Shown: piece after piece, positions 44,699 through 56,605 of the stretch | How the letters are laid out: the number at the start of each line of letters is the position of its first letter | Position numbering within the stretch: the first letter of the stretch is position 1 | NCBI RefSeq assembly: GCF_037975245.1 | Contig: NC_092577.1 | Span: forward strand, 31,750,398 to 31,814,397 | Reading direction: 5' to 3' | Length of the DNA stretch: 64,000 nucleotides | Origin: Apostichopus japonicus | Taxonomy: Eukaryota > Echinodermata > Holothuroidea > Aspidochirotida > Stichopodidae | Made by a program: the position numbers and the translations under genes | Notes under the pieces: model-generated | What the model was told of the DNA's origin: nothing | Database searches by the model: none | The model's input: only the letters and a program-made list of their open reading frames with translations

Positions 44699-45056
44699 AG
44701 CAATTATCCATTGCAAATTTGTGAAGGTGCATACCAATCCATGCAGCGCCGCTGAACTGTTCATTTTTCATCAGTATAGCTTTGTGTTGCCTGCAGAATT
44801 TAAGGACTGTTGTCACAGCCATTATAGTAGTAGGTTATTACATACCCATGGAACGTTCATTACACATAACATCTTAATGGTGTTCATTGAAAGCAGTAGG
44901 CCTACTTTGTTAGGCAAAGGGGCTGGAGGAAAAATAATGAAACTTATTTCAATCGACCGCAGCCCACCGAATGAACCCCGCTAACTCCCCTACCCCTCTT
45001 ACACACGCAGCAACGAAAACATCAGCGACAAGTATTGTTATAGGCGAACGGTACAA

Positions 45057-45957
45057 CATGATGACAGGGGCGTAGCGAAGGGGTTTTTGTTGGGGGGGTG
45101 TGGAGAATTTGATTTGCCGACGGATCTGGAAGTGGTGACTGAAATGGGGGAGGGGTCTAAGGGGAGGGGGTGTCCCCCTCCCCTTTGGCAATTTTTTCGT
45201 TTTGAAACGTCCTTAGATGCAATCTGGTGCATATTTTAAGTCAAATTTGATTTGCCGACGGATGTGGAAGTGGTGACTGAAATGGGGGAGGGGTCTAAGG
45301 GGAGGGGGTGTCCCCCTCCCCTTTGGAAAATGTTTAGTTTTGAAACGTCCTTAGATGCAATCTGGTGTATATTTTAAGTCAAATTTGATTTGCCGACGGA
45401 TCTGGAAGTGGTGACTGAAATGGGGGAGGGGTCTAATTTTTAGTTTTGAAACGTCCTTAGATGGAATTTGATGTATATTTTAAGTCAAATTTGATTTGCC
45501 GACGGATCTGGAAGTGGTGACTGAAATGGGGGAGGGGTCTAAGGGGAGGGGGTGTCCCCCTCCCCTTTGGAAAATTTTTAGTTTTGAAACGTCCTTAGAT
45601 GCAATCTGGTGCATATTTTCAGTCAAATTTGATTTGCCGACGGATCTGGAAGTGGTGACTGAAATGGGGGAGGGGTCTAAGGGGAGGGGGTTCCCCCTCC
45701 CCTTTGGAAATTTTTTAGTTTTGAAACGTCCTTAGATGCAATCTGGTGCATATTTTAAGTCAAATTTGGCACGGAAGAAGCTCCCGTTCTCCTTTTTCTA
45801 TTCAGCTTTCCTTCTTTCTTCCCCTTCCGCTCTCTTCACCTTTTCTCCTTTTGCCGACAGACCCAAAATTTGCCGACAGCGACCAAATTATTGGGGGGTG
45901 ACACCCCCCCCCCCCCACACCCCCCCCCCCCCCGCTCGCTACGCCCCTGCATGATGA
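45057..45957. mobile_element. hAT-type MITE with intact ends and 8-bp target duplication
   Basis: CATGATGA flanks both sides (45057-45064, 45950-45957). The element is 45065-45949, starting CAGGGGCGTAGCGA and ending with its exact complement TCGCTACGCCCCTG. CAGGG ends and an 8-bp duplication are hAT hallmarks. At 885 bp it encodes no transposase, so it depends on one elsewhere. Most of its length is a tandem array. Confidence 0.93.
45111..45767 (+). repeat. 138-bp tandem array inside the hAT MITE
   Basis: Unit starts are 45111, 45249, 45387, 45493 and 45631. Four units are 138 bp; the third is 106 bp. Each full unit contains a GC-rich hairpin (AAGGGGAGGGGG / CCCCCTCCCCTT). The short unit lacks 32 bp that are that hairpin plus a few bases. 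Units differ at only a few positions. Confidence 0.95.
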
Positions 45958-47017
45958 CACATGCACAAGATGAGCATGTTCTTGTACAATCATAGCAACC
46001 ATTCAGTCTAAATCGAGCTATCCACCCTCGGTAAATAATGACGTGTTGCGTGTGAGGGGTCAGTCTTATCGGTCATCTTGAATTACTGACAAAATTATAC
46101 AAAGCCACATTGTTATCCAGTTGTTCAGTTAATTGGCCAGACAATTCAGTAAAATCCTTACTTTATTAATCTTCTACAGTACTACGATTTTACTAGTTTA
46201 ATTACAAGCCCCCCGCGCCCCTTCCACCCTTGCCCACTCTGACTGCGGACTTCCATGATCATAGTGGCTATAGTTGTGTAAGGAATTATAATAGATCGGA
46301 CCATGTCAGCCAATACGAGAATTCAAACACTTCAAGGATCTATACTGTGTCAGCCCATTTAAATAGATCTAATCTCTTCTGTAACTATGATAATGGGATC
46401 AAACTCGACAAGGAAAAGATAACAAATTATAACGACCGTACAGTTCATATCAGTACTTTGCCTACTGTAGAAATACTTCTAAAACCACAACCTATTAAAG
46501 CCAATTAGCTTCATGTCACAGGTATACCGTAGATTATCTGTTGTCATTAACAGCGACACTTTAAATATATATTTCGTATACTTTCAGGAACTGTCTTCGG
46601 TTTAAAAGGATTCTTTATATTATCTTACACTACGGCATCGTCGTGGTCGTTGCTGTTGTTGTTTACCGCGTTAAAACCATTTTACATTTTCCTTTATAGG
46701 CTATGTGAATCATCCATTGTCGAGCTTAACAAATTATAGTATGGACTAGTTTAGGACTCGCTACCAAGAGCACGGAAACAATCACTGATTTGAAAAGAAG
46801 ACAACTATTTTAAAACATTCATGATTGATTTAGCCAACGTTTATTCTGAGTTGTAAAACGAACATCAAAAAGAGGAAGAAGAAGACAAAACACAACGAAA
46901 GGTGTCGGACACAGCGGGAAGTGACCAGCAGGCTTGCAATTTGTCTGTATCATATTGAAACGTAATTGAAGCTATCGTAACAAAACTATATTTCCCGTTG
47001 CTAAGACAAGATCCAAA

Positions 47018-47251
47018 ATGGCGACGATGGAAGGTTTAGAAAATAACGGTTACCATGTCAACGAGCTAAAAACCGAGGATGTGAAAGAGGTTACAAATGA
47101 CATCAACTTGCAAGAGAGGACAGGAGAAGGAGGAGACTTTTCTTCGACTGAATCCAAAATGGCGGCGGGTGTTGTGAATGAGAATGATGACAACGATGAC
47201 GACGACAATCCAGACTGTGGATGGTTTAATATCAGACCTAAGTTGATCCAG
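47018..47251 (+). CDS. SLCO-c exon 1 (acidic N-terminus)
   Basis: Residues 1-78, ending CGWFNIRPKLIQ, the same Gly-Trp-Phe block as SLCO-b exon 1. Phase 0, donor gtaagg. Confidence 0.94.
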
Positions 47252-50200
47252 GTAAGGTGATCTTAAAATAAACTTTAAGGGATCTTTCCTGCCAGTCTTC
47301 TCCGTAAAATGCTTTCCAACTTTGTCTTAAAGCATTTAGCTCCACAGAGGGTTGCTTAGTTTGGCACTAACTAAAAATATCTGGGGCCTGATGGAGGGAG
47401 GGAAAGAGGGCGGTTCTAAAGAGTTTAAAATCTCCCAGAATGCAAGCTAGTAATTTGGAGAGCTCTTTTATAAATAATATGAGATTGGCAAAGTTTTGGT
47501 AAATAGGCCTACTGATGATAGTCGACGAGGCTGCTGGAATAATTGTAAACAATTGACTATAGATCGGAGCTGGCGGTTGAGATTGAAGTTACTAATAATA
47601 TGACAGTGTCCCCTCGCTCTCTTCTCGATCCCTGTCTTCTTCTGTCTTCTTCTGTCATTTTGTCTGTCTTGTGAACGATTACAAAAAACACAGAAAAGAA
47701 GAAAAAAGGTTCTTAAAGGCATCGAAGACTCGGGCCCGGCCCAAACCGCTTTCGAAAGTGTCACTCACTGTTAACGATCCACGCCTTGTAAATATGAGCA
47801 GAAAACAAAGAAAAAAGTGTGATATATTACAGAACATATAAGGATACTACTGCATCCACGATTTACAAAAATAACAGCTCCAAGGTATACGACTTTTAAA
47901 CTATAAGATATCTTCCACCCAGAGCAAGATTTTTGATGGAGTTATTAATCATAAAAGATCACCCTCATAATAAGCTTAATATTATATTTTACTTAGTGAC
48001 TCCTTTAACAGGCTAAGTTTTTCTCTAATTATTTCGTTTTCGTGGGATATAATTAAATATGACATCATCATTGACTGATGGTAAACTTTGACTTTCGTTA
48101 CTACCGCCAAGAATAGCTTCGTAATGAGCGTAGGCTACACTAACCTAGTGAGTTAACACATAATAGGCTACACTAACCTACTGAGTTAACACCTAATTAT
48201 TTGTGTACATTTCTTTTCAGTGTTTTAATGGACCTGCCGGTTACATCTTCATTATATCACTATTCAGTATCGCACAGAGTACGACCGTCAATGGACTGGT
48301 CTATGTCGTCACGACGACCCTTGAGAAGAGATTCAATCTAAAGAGCGCCCGTAGTGGATCTATCTCAAGCATGTACGACCTGGCGACATTGTCCGTTATT
48401 ATCTTTGTGACGTATTTCGGTGAGAGGGCGCACAAACCTATTTGGCTTGGTATCGGCGCTTTAATATTCAGCTCGGGGAGTTTCTTCTTTACCTTGCCTC
48501 ATTTCTTAACGGAGAATTATGAGTATGGGGTAAGTATAAGAAAAATCTGGTAATTCGTTTGCAAAAAATTCAAAACTGGGCTGCCAAACTTATCTTCAAG
48601 CAAACTAAGTTTACACATGTTACCCCTCTTCTTAAAGCATTACACTGGCTTCCAATTGAAACGCGTATCCATTTCAAAGTCCTTATTTTAATCCACAATT
48701 GTATTTATAATCATTTATCTCCAAACTACCTTTCAGAACTTCTAATAGTAAAGCAATACAAGCGTGCCACCCGTCAGTCAAAATTTATTACCCTCCTTGA
48801 ACCTAGGACCAATGGGGTTACTTATGCCAACCGTGCTTTTTCAGTTTCTGGTCCCAAATTGTGGAATTCCCTCCCAAACCATTTAAAATGTATACCTAAT
48901 AAATCACTTTTCAAATCTAAACTAAAAACCTACCTCTTTGCTAAACATTTTCAATTTGATTTGTAACTATATTTCATTGTTGCATTATTATTTTTGCTTT
49001 TCTTTCTATTCATATTTATTTGTATGGCGCTTTTGACAACTATTTTGTTTATAATTAGTGCATTATAAATCTTAGTTATTATTATTTATTATTATTATAA
49101 ACCTCTAGGAGCGGCGAGGGCACGTGTCCTCCCCCACCCCCACCCAACCCCCAGGTTATGTGAGAAATCTTAAAAGTGCCCATTTTGAAAAGTTAGCAGT
49201 GCACCTTTTGATAATGAAAGCACAGAGGATTCATTTTAGTCGGAAAGTTTTTAGGTAACTTTATAGGGTCTCCCGCCCTCTCCCTTCAAGTCATAACCAC
49301 ATGTACCATACTTCTCAAAGTTTGTATCCGTCAACGCACTCCCCCACCCCACCCTCCCCTCCATTCACCCCAAAATCGAACCCTCTTCCGCCAGCCATGC
49401 ATACCACGAACTGCGTCTCTTCCCGGATTGTATCGAAGTGAAACGTGTGTGTCACCCGTGGTTTATTCACCTCTTTTAAAGCACAGTGGCCATTCTAGCA
49501 GCGGACATCCCTATATAGGGACAGATTGGTTCATAGTCTACCAAAATTATGCTAAGGCTTAGCATAATTTTAAATATTGCAGTTGCTATAGCCTAGAAAT
49601 AACTCGTTTATCCCGCGGCAACCCACTGGTTGGACTCCAGTTCTAGCCAGTAATTTTCATGCTCTATTTTTAAAATGATTTTCTTTTGTAATGACTCTTT
49701 TCGTCGCTATGTACAGACTGCGTCTAACGAAGAAGTCTGCATTGCACCGAACACTACCTCCGCTCCCGAATGCTCGGCAGAAGGAGATGACGAAAATCTC
49801 AGCCGATACTATTTCTTCTTTCTCGCTGCTCAATTGCTCCATGGTCTTGGAGCTGCACCCCTCTACACCCTCGGTCAGGCATACGTATACGATAACTGCA
49901 AGGCCCGGTACGCAGCAGTTTACATAGGTACGTTTAAATCAGAGAAAAAAAAAAGAAAAACCTCTTATAGGTCATAACCATCTAACATACTTCAGATTTA
50001 CAAAATCTTGCTTTATTTAGATTTCCAAAGTTGACTTGGTTCAGAATCTATAAATAACCTTTAACCTGTATGTAATCTATGCCATAATTTGAAAATCTGC
50101 AGAATTAAAAAATTATTTGTATCCAAGATAATACTATACATTGCCTATAACTAAAATGATTACGTTTACTAAATCACAATGCATGAAGCCGTGTGTTAGG

Positions 50201-52439
50201 CACAGGTCCTCTCCACGATTAACTAGTAGCAGAATACAGACTTACTTTTTAGATATTGATTGTATACTTAACTTAATCGAGTAATTAAGCAACATATTTA
50301 GAACTACCCACTCTCTTAAAAACTAAACGAATATCCGATTACCTTTATGACATTCATATTGACTTCTTTATGACGATATTGATTACGTCATGATTTAATA
50401 TGAATATCTTTTTTATCATCATCTTTCCTCAGCAATCTTTCAAGTAGCTGGTAACTTTGCTCCTGCAATTGGTTATATTGGTGGCGGGCTTCTACTTACC
50501 ACGTGGACAGATATGAAGGTCAGAGATGAGATTGAGTGAGTATTCATCACCAATAATAAACAGTAACTACATTAAACAAATTCTTTTAAATACCACACTT
50601 TTATACAAAATGTTTGTTGTTATGATATTACAAATTGCGCACAAATTCCCTAGCCCCTTCATGTACAAAGGTGCATATGATATTTTTATATATGTTTAAC
50701 ACATTATTACGGCCGAATTAAAACTTGATATATAACCAGTGAAAAACTGGGGCATGACTTTCCGATTCTTGAAAATTAAAATGAATCAGGTTTGTAAATA
50801 TTTATAAGCTCGTTGCGTAGTTTCTATTCCTTCAAGTTGACAATCACCTTGTTATCTTAATACAGGATTGATCCATCCAATCCACTTTGGGTCGGGAACT
50901 GGTGGCTTGGTTTCATGTTTACTGGAGGACTGGCGTTACTAACCTCGGTACCATTAATGGCGTTTCCAAAAAGGTTACCTGGTATGTATGGAAAACGTGG
51001 CAGAGCAAGATTTCTAACCAGAAGCAAAACGATTACATTCAAGTGATAAGGGCAATGTTTTGTTTCTTGATAGATGCCTTTGTTTGTATTTTAATGTGTT
51101 ATGTACAATTAACTGAAACTAATGAGAGCAGTGCAGGTTACATTTTAACATCGTTTGTAGAGTTTTCGGCAATTGTCATCGTGGGCTAATCAGTAAAAGT
51201 GGCTGAATTTCATAGTTTACCACAAAACGAAGTGCATGTAGTCAGCTCTTCACATAGAATCACAAAAGTCGACATCTTTGTTCATTGAATGGCGACCATA
51301 TCCATCTTCTCGGTCAAACATCAGTTCTGAAAAATATATATATATAAAATATAAAATGAAAAGGAAATTTCAGACGGTACCACCCATTGCTTATATAATT
51401 AAGTATTGCAACGGAGCGGGTTAAATATCGTCAACAATGTGATATACTTTTGTTTTACTATATCCTATTCAGCTCAACTTATGTAAATGTACACGCTGGA
51501 TGGTTCATTCCCATGCACGTTCAATGCGTAATAATGTTTACAGAAACAGAAGCAAAAAAAAAGGCTAGCCTCATGGTGTCTAACTTTTTACGGCGTCTTT
51601 ACAAAAAAAAACCTGATATTCTCATATCTGCACAGGGGCAAAGAAAATTGAACTCGACCGAAAGAAAACCGCTCAAAAGGGATCAAAGTTTCGACCATCC
51701 GGGACCAGCTTCGTGAATAAAATCGGAGATTTGCCGCGAGCTGTTTTCAACATCTTGAAAAATATACCCTGTTTGTGTATTTATGTCGGTATTGGTGCCG
51801 AATTTTTCATTGTTTCGTCTATCTCTGTGTTTGGGCCAAAATTTATCGAAGCTCAATTTGGTCTCTCTGCGGGAGAAGCAGCAATTTTTGCAGGTAAATT
51901 TTTTTTTTCTTGATTAATCCTGACCATTGTGACAATGAATTATTTGTCTAGAAGATACAAGGTTTTACTAGAATGCCGCTCTTGTCAGGGGTGGGGAGGT
52001 GAGGAGGTGGGGGAGGTATCCAGCGGGGTAAGCAGCTGGCGCTGATGGTGCCCCCCCCCCACTCGAGGATGGTGGTGTTGCGATGCTGACGGGCTGTCCG
52101 GAGAAGGCAAATTTGTCAATATTATTAATGTTTGGTACTCTACGATTTAATCTTAAAGTTGAGTGCAGGGAATGATGTGAAGACGTAGAGTCAACCGCTG
52201 CCCTAACATACACTACCTTACCACTTCTTTCTCCCCCCCCCCCTTCTTAAATTAAGCAAACATCACATCCCAAAGAAAATACACAAGCTTTGACAGCTTG
52301 ATTTGTTTGTGAGGTTTAGAAGTTTACTTTCTGTGGTATTTCTGCATGAAGTGAAGCTCATGTTGGTTAAAAAACCCTACCAGATTTTACTCCTTTTCAA
52401 AATATCGATATTGTAGGCGAATTTGTATATATGTTTATA

Positions 52440-52499
<60 letters not shown>

Positions 52500-55450
52500 A
52501 AAATATAGTGTTTAGGGTGTCCGCATATAAAGCGGGAGGCCCGGGTTCGAATCCCGGTGGAGGCTGGAAGTTTTTCCACTGTTCTATAGGATTTTCCAAC
52601 TCACTACAATTTCAATTATATATATATATATATATATTTATATTCTTTTATTTTACCAATGTATATAGGCGTGGTGGTCATACCGTCTGCGTTAGGTGGC
52701 GTCCTACTGGGTGGATTTTTAGTGAAATGGTTCAACTGGGCCTTCAGAGGTACTATAAGATTCGTGGTGTCTGCCTTGGTACTCTCGTGGTTAATGATGC
52801 TAATACTCCTAGTTAACTGTCCTAACATCGCATTCGCTGGTGTCACAGTACAATATGGAAATCCGTAAGTATAAACAAAGGAATAGGAAAGAAAAGAAAT
52901 TTCAGTCATTACAGTCGTCCAAATTCACTTATTTTAACCAAATTGAGTTTGCATTATAATACAATAATTGTTGTCATGTTTATAACGAAATTGTGTGTCC
53001 CTAATACTATAGTAAATTAGGTTTTTGCCCTAAATCTAATGAGCTAATTCATTCTCTAACCTCAACTCCTGAAAAATTTACCCTGTTCTTACAACTTTAT
53101 ATTTTGGTGCTAATAGTCTGCCTCTGAATTCAATACACTTTTGTATCTTGATCCAACAAAGTATGCGTATAGTTATCCGACATCACTTGATAATAAACTA
53201 CCCGGATTTGTATAGAGCCTTGTAATCCATCAGAATATGTCATTGTTTATTATACAACAAAGACTGTCATATATTATCAAGAACAATTTACCTGATTTGT
53301 TTCTGCTCAAAAAAACAAGAAAAAAGAGAGAAAGAGAACTGAAAAAACGGAAGAAAAAGATATCTCCTGAAAGATGAAGGAGAATTTTCTTGTCATATTT
53401 TATCTTTGGCATCTTGACTCTCAATCTTTTTCTTTCTCAGATCACAAGTTATTCCCATCGGAGATTTTAACCTCTCGGCTTCCTGCAACATAAATTGCGA
53501 CTGCGGTACCGACTACGATCCAATCTGTGGTACTGATGACATTATGTATTACACCGCCTGTCACGCAGGTTGCAACGTGGTGGACGATACAGGTGACCAA
53601 AAGGTATATACAGTTACCCGCTTCGCTGATATTACCAGAGCCGTAGCCACGGGGGTTGGGAGGGGTGGGGAGTTGGGGTGGGGGTGGGGGGAGGATCAGA
53701 GAGAAAAAACGGTGTCAAAATGTTTCGGACTTTTTTTTTTCAAATGTATTACATTTCATAACACACGCACGCAAAGCTGTTTATACACTAGGTATACACT
53801 GGATACATTTAAACTTGTTCTACACAAATGTAGATAAAATAATGGAAATGATAGCAGAATTTTTGTTAGGAAGCCCCTTTCCCCCAAAAAAATGTCACAG
53901 GAGGAAGGGGGGCAGGGCACCCTCTCTTTTTGAACCCTCCTTTTAGACCCAGTCCGAGGACGAACATCGCCCCATCATTTGTGCTCCCCAAATTGAATTC
54001 TGTTTAAACGGTTCTGCTGATGGTTATTCTCTGTACATTTTCTGGCACTGCTATATATATATGTAAGTTTAGAGATCTGTGTAATCACCATAACGTATCA
54101 TGCTGCGTTATCACATGTTTCCACTCAACAATTGTATTTTTCAGGTCTATACCAACTGCGGCTGTATACCACCGGTATCAGGTAGTTCCGATCCCGGTGG
54201 ATCGGCGGTTCAGGGAAAGTGTGAACACGGCTGTCAATACCAATCTGTCTTCTTCGCGTTCATCTTCTTTATATTACTGCTGACATTTGTGATTGTAGCG
54301 CCCTCTGTTACATCCATTTTATCGTAAGCCTTTTGTTCCAATATTTTTGGGCACTTTTTAGTTTACCATCCTACCATATCTGCAAGTTCGTCAAGTATCT
54401 TTGTCCGTCGGTTAATGTGTCAGCCAAAGTATATTTTTAGAAATGACGTCACTTATTATATATACGATATGAATTGTTCAAGATTTTTTTGGTGTGTTAT
54501 AATATATCTAATAATGAAAGTGTTAAACAAATACCAAGTTTTTTTTTTCAAGAGTGCTTCTCTTCGCATGAATTACCCCACCCCCCACCACCACCCTCCC
54601 CCAATAATTGATTCTTCTGGTTGAGGATCGATCATTTAGCTAAATCTATCAAAATAATATTCAATATCCTGATTCATTTTCTTTCCTCTTCTTGCAGAGT
54701 TGTCGATGAAAATCAAAGAAGTCTCTCACTCGGTTTACAATCGTTATTTTATCGACTTTTAGGTGAGTTTTGGTCTTTAAATTTAATCTTTAACATTATG
54801 ACCATATTATTAATTAGGTCAATGGCATGATTTTAATAGGAATGAATATAAAATGACAGATAATTAAATTTATGTAAATAAATGAAATAAAACTGAACAG
54901 AAAATTATAAGAAAACAAAATTTTTAAACGATATGAGTTTTTTTATCTGTTCTAAAGTGAATAAAATATTATATAGGTTAGAATATGATATGTGAGTTAT
55001 TTCAGAGAAAAAACGAACAATTTAAGGCTGACTGTGAATTGTGTTTGTTAAAATTTGACCATCGAGTGACCGTTATGTGGCCTTCTGGCAGTGCACGATG
55101 ACCTTTAATCTGCTTGTTTGTGTGTGTGTTTTTCTTACGCAGGTACCGTTCCCGGTCCGATTATATTTGGAAAACTGATCGATAACGCATGTATGATATG
55201 GGAATATGAATGTGACGGACAACAAACGTGTTGGCTTTACGATAACGGACAATTCGCCAGGTCTTTGTTTTTGGTGTTATTCATTGGCCGAGCGGTTTCT
55301 ATTTCCACTTTCTGTGGCTCCCTCTTCTTCTACAAGCCCATCTCAGAAGCTGAGAGTGTCGATGAGAAAGGACCCGCCGCTGTCATAGCAACCGATACAC
55401 CGGAAGTGACGAAACAAGAGACAATGGAGAAAGGTACACAGACTGCTTGA
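47018..55450 (+). CDS. SLCO4: SLCO-c: organic anion transporter (OATP), complete, 713 aa
   Basis: Coding exons are 47018-47251, 48221-48529, 49717-49927, 50433-50535, 50866-50981, 51636-51893, 52669-52864, 53441-53603, 54145-54323, 54698-54762 and 55143-55450. They join to 2142 nt. The start has a strong context (caaaATGG) with an in-frame TGA 48 nt upstream. The N-terminal 78 residues are acidic (NENDDNDDDDNPD). TM1-3 include LPHF. The two-Cys loop 2 contains a sequon (NTT). The signature reads PLWVGNWWLGF at TM6. Loop 5 has all ten cysteines. The tail is short and ends MEKGTQTA. Exons 4, 5, 6, 8 and 9 (103/116/258/163/179 bp) equal those of SLCO-d, its closest relative here. Intron 2 carries an L2-like LINE fragment, and intron 6 a (TA)n-linked tRNA-bearing repeat. 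Confidence 0.96.
47711..48012. mobile_element. Possible third TTAA element (SLCO-c intron 1)
   Basis: Starts TTAAAGGCATCGAAGACTCG, nearly the same end sequence as the TTAA MITEs at 33922 and 44327. The next TTAA-type end is ACTCCTTTAA at 48012, but it does not match the left end beyond seven bases, and the interior is unlike the other two. Confidence 0.4.
48131..48197. repeat. 33-bp tandem duplication
   Basis: Two copies of taggctacactaaccta-(n)-gagttaacac, ending 24 bp before SLCO-c exon 2. Confidence 0.9.
48221..48529 (+). CDS. SLCO-c exon 2 (TM1-TM3)
   Basis: Residues 79-181: CFNGPAGYIFIISLFSIAQS, TTVNGLVYVVTTTLEKRF, SGSISSMYDLATLSVI and FTLPHFLTE. 309 bp. Confidence 0.96.
48548..49110 (+). 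mobile_element. 5'-truncated LINE (L2/CR1-like) 3' end
   Basis: An open frame to 48966 encodes the tail end of a non-LTR reverse transcriptase ORF: KIQNWAAKLIFKQTKF, HWLPIETRIHFKVLILIHNC, PNYLSELL, TNGVTYANRAFSVSGPKLWN, SLPNHL. This IQNxAA...LHWLPxxxRIxFK...LSELL...RAFSVxxPKLWNSLP pattern is typical of the L2/CR1 group. It ends in a short UTR and (ATT)n. The element is sense to the gene and starts about 20 bp after the exon 2 donor. Confidence 0.88.
49717..49927 (+). CDS. SLCO-c exon 3 (loop 2, TM4)
   Basis: Encodes NEEVCIAPNTTSAPEC (two Cys, one sequon), then NLSRYYFFFLAAQLLHGLGA and APLYTLGQAYVYD. Confidence 0.95.
50433..50535 (+). CDS. SLCO-c exon 4 (TM5)
   Basis: Encodes IFQVAGNFAPAIGYIGGG then TWTDMKVRDEIE. 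103 bp, one codon longer than in a/b. Confidence 0.94.
50866..50981 (+). CDS. SLCO-c exon 5 (OATP signature, TM6)
   Basis: Encodes IDPSNPLWVGNWWLGF and TM6, ending AFPKRLPG. 116 bp, two codons shorter than in a/b. Confidence 0.94.
51636..51893 (+). CDS. SLCO-c exon 6 (cytoplasmic loop, TM7)
   Basis: Encodes the lysine-rich loop AKKIELDRKKTAQKG, then NKIGDLPRAVFNILKNIPCL and FGPKFIEAQFGLSAG. 258 bp. Confidence 0.95.
52440..52640 (+). mobile_element. tRNA-bearing repeat, 5'-truncated, between (TA)n arrays
   Basis: (TA)n at 52441-52497, then gtgtttagggtgtccgc, the ccgcatataaagcgg arm and gggttcgaatcccggtggag, then ttttccaactcactacaatt and a second (TA)n ending at 52638, only about 30 bp before exon 7. 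Plus-strand orientation, A box partly lost. Confidence 0.85.
52669..52864 (+). CDS. SLCO-c exon 7 (TM8-TM9)
   Basis: Encodes VVVIPSALGGVLLGGFLVKW through VNCPNIAFAGVTVQYGNP. The TA array ends so close that the acceptor itself reads gtatatag. Confidence 0.95.
53441..53603 (+). CDS. SLCO-c exon 8 (Kazal-like loop, six Cys)
   Basis: Encodes NLSASCNINCDCGTDYDPIC and YYTACHAGC, with six cysteines; ends in phase 0. Confidence 0.95.
54145..54323 (+). CDS. SLCO-c exon 9 (rest of loop 5, TM10)
   Basis: Encodes VYTNCGCIPPVSGSSDPGGS, CEHGC (last of four cysteines) and TM10 (FFAFIFFILLLTFVIV). 179 bp. Confidence 0.95.
54698..54762 (+). CDS. SLCO-c exon 10
   Basis: 65-bp exon encoding VVDENQRSLSLGLQSLFYRL. 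Confidence 0.94.
55143..55450 (+). CDS. SLCO-c exon 11 (TM11-12, tail, stop)
   Basis: Encodes TVPGPIIFGKLIDNACMIWE, CDGQQTCWLYDNGQFA, TM12 and a tail ending MEKGTQTA with TGA at 55448-55450. It has the shortest tail of the four. Confidence 0.95.
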
Positions 55451-55805
55451 GAGAAATATTGATGGACAGTTTTTATATCTTCGAAGGCCTTAAACAAGGA
55501 CCCGGGTAATGGGTGGAGGGAGGGGGGGGGGTGGTTCAGAGGCAGGGCGGACTCAGGGCACAATTATGAAGTCCTCATAAGCTGATAGTACATTCATGAT
55601 GGGCGTATGAAGAACATTCCTGCCGGGCTCGAACCCTGACCTGGTCGTCCATCTTTAGCCATATCTACCGAACTGTATAACATTTAATTTTTTGTTTGTT
55701 GATGATTTCTCGTAGTACGAATTGCCACAAAGTATATTATGAAAAATGAGAATACAATTGTCATTATTCCATATTTTCCGGGCTCTTCACCCCAGGCTGT
55801 CTCCA

Positions 55806-55905
55806 ATGCCTCCTGTGCTGATATTCAAAGCCCCCTGTGCTTTTATTCAATGCCCCCTGTGCTGTTTATACGACCCCCCCCCCCACTGTGCTGTATCCGA
55901 TGCCC
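55806..55905 (+). repeat. Minisatellite, unit about 29 bp
   Basis: Four copies of a tgccccctgtgctg-(n)-ttca-like unit, the last with a C run. Confidence 0.85.
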
Positions 55906-56599
55906 CTAGCTCTCGTCAAGGTCGACAGTGATTTTGTCAATATTGTCAGGATTTGTCCTCTTTGTAAAGAGTAAATTCTATGCAATTTCTATATAATTTC
56001 TCTACAATTCAGGGTCCACTCACTTTAAATAACATTTACACAGATATGGTTTTCATTATGTTTTATTTTGTTGCGAAAATTATAACAGAAAAAAATAAAT
56101 TTCGAACCATTGTCTTCTTTGAACTCCTGCTTGCCTGAAAAAGCCAGTATACCAACAGGAGAGAATTCAGGATTCTCAAGGAGAGAGGTGCGTCCATGAG
56201 GTCGTTGTAGCGGACTCCAATGCAAGGGTTATGGGGGTACGCCCCCCCCCCTCCTCCAAAAATAACTACATGGCGAAATGGTGTATGCTGAGGAATATTT
56301 GGGCTTAGATTAGGTCTATAATTGGATCTAAAAGCAGGACTGTGGTAGCAACTACTTTAGTTTTTTTTTTACATGGGGTTAGAAAGGGCGGAGGGGAGGA
56401 GGAGGTGGGGGAGATGTACACCCATACCAACCTACATCGGCTCCTGAACAAGGTATTGTCTGTCTTGTATACATTAAATGGGATATAAGACATTAGTCAA
56501 ACTGATGAACTGAGAAATTACGCAAAATATTAACGATTAACATTTATTTTCTTATTTTTTTGTGACAATTCTTTGTCCACTTAAATCTTATATCATGTG

Positions 56600-56605
56600 A
56601 ATAAA
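56600..56605 (+). promoter_or_regulatory. Candidate distal poly(A) signal of SLCO-c
   Basis: AATAAA followed by aaatgtgtga and a T-rich stretch. Another AATAAA at 56094 is closer to the stop but lacks an obvious GT-rich element. Confidence 0.35.

Larger units (their letters stand above)
41550..47017. other. Intergenic region cathepsin B to SLCO-c
   Basis: No supported gene. Contents are the CTSB 3' UTR with a 20-bp direct repeat, G tracts near 42533, 43559, 44031 and 44080, the TTAA MITE at 44327, the hAT MITE at 45065, and the SLCO-c 5' flank. An in-frame TGA at 46967 precedes the SLCO-c start. Confidence 0.6.

Noticed and set aside
45496-45735. Plus-strand frame of 79 codons in the 45-kb array
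   Set aside because: It reads tandem units of the MITE; the repeated peptide is a by-product of the 138-bp period being a multiple of three.
48559-48966. 135-codon frame as an alternative exon of SLCO-c
   Set aside because: Its residues match the end of a LINE reverse-transcriptase ORF, it begins after the exon 2 donor, and the normal exon 3 follows in phase.
53640-53960. Second hAT-like element starting cagagccgtagccacggggg
   Set aside because: The left end resembles a CAGNGGCGTAGC tip, but no matching right end or target duplication was found.
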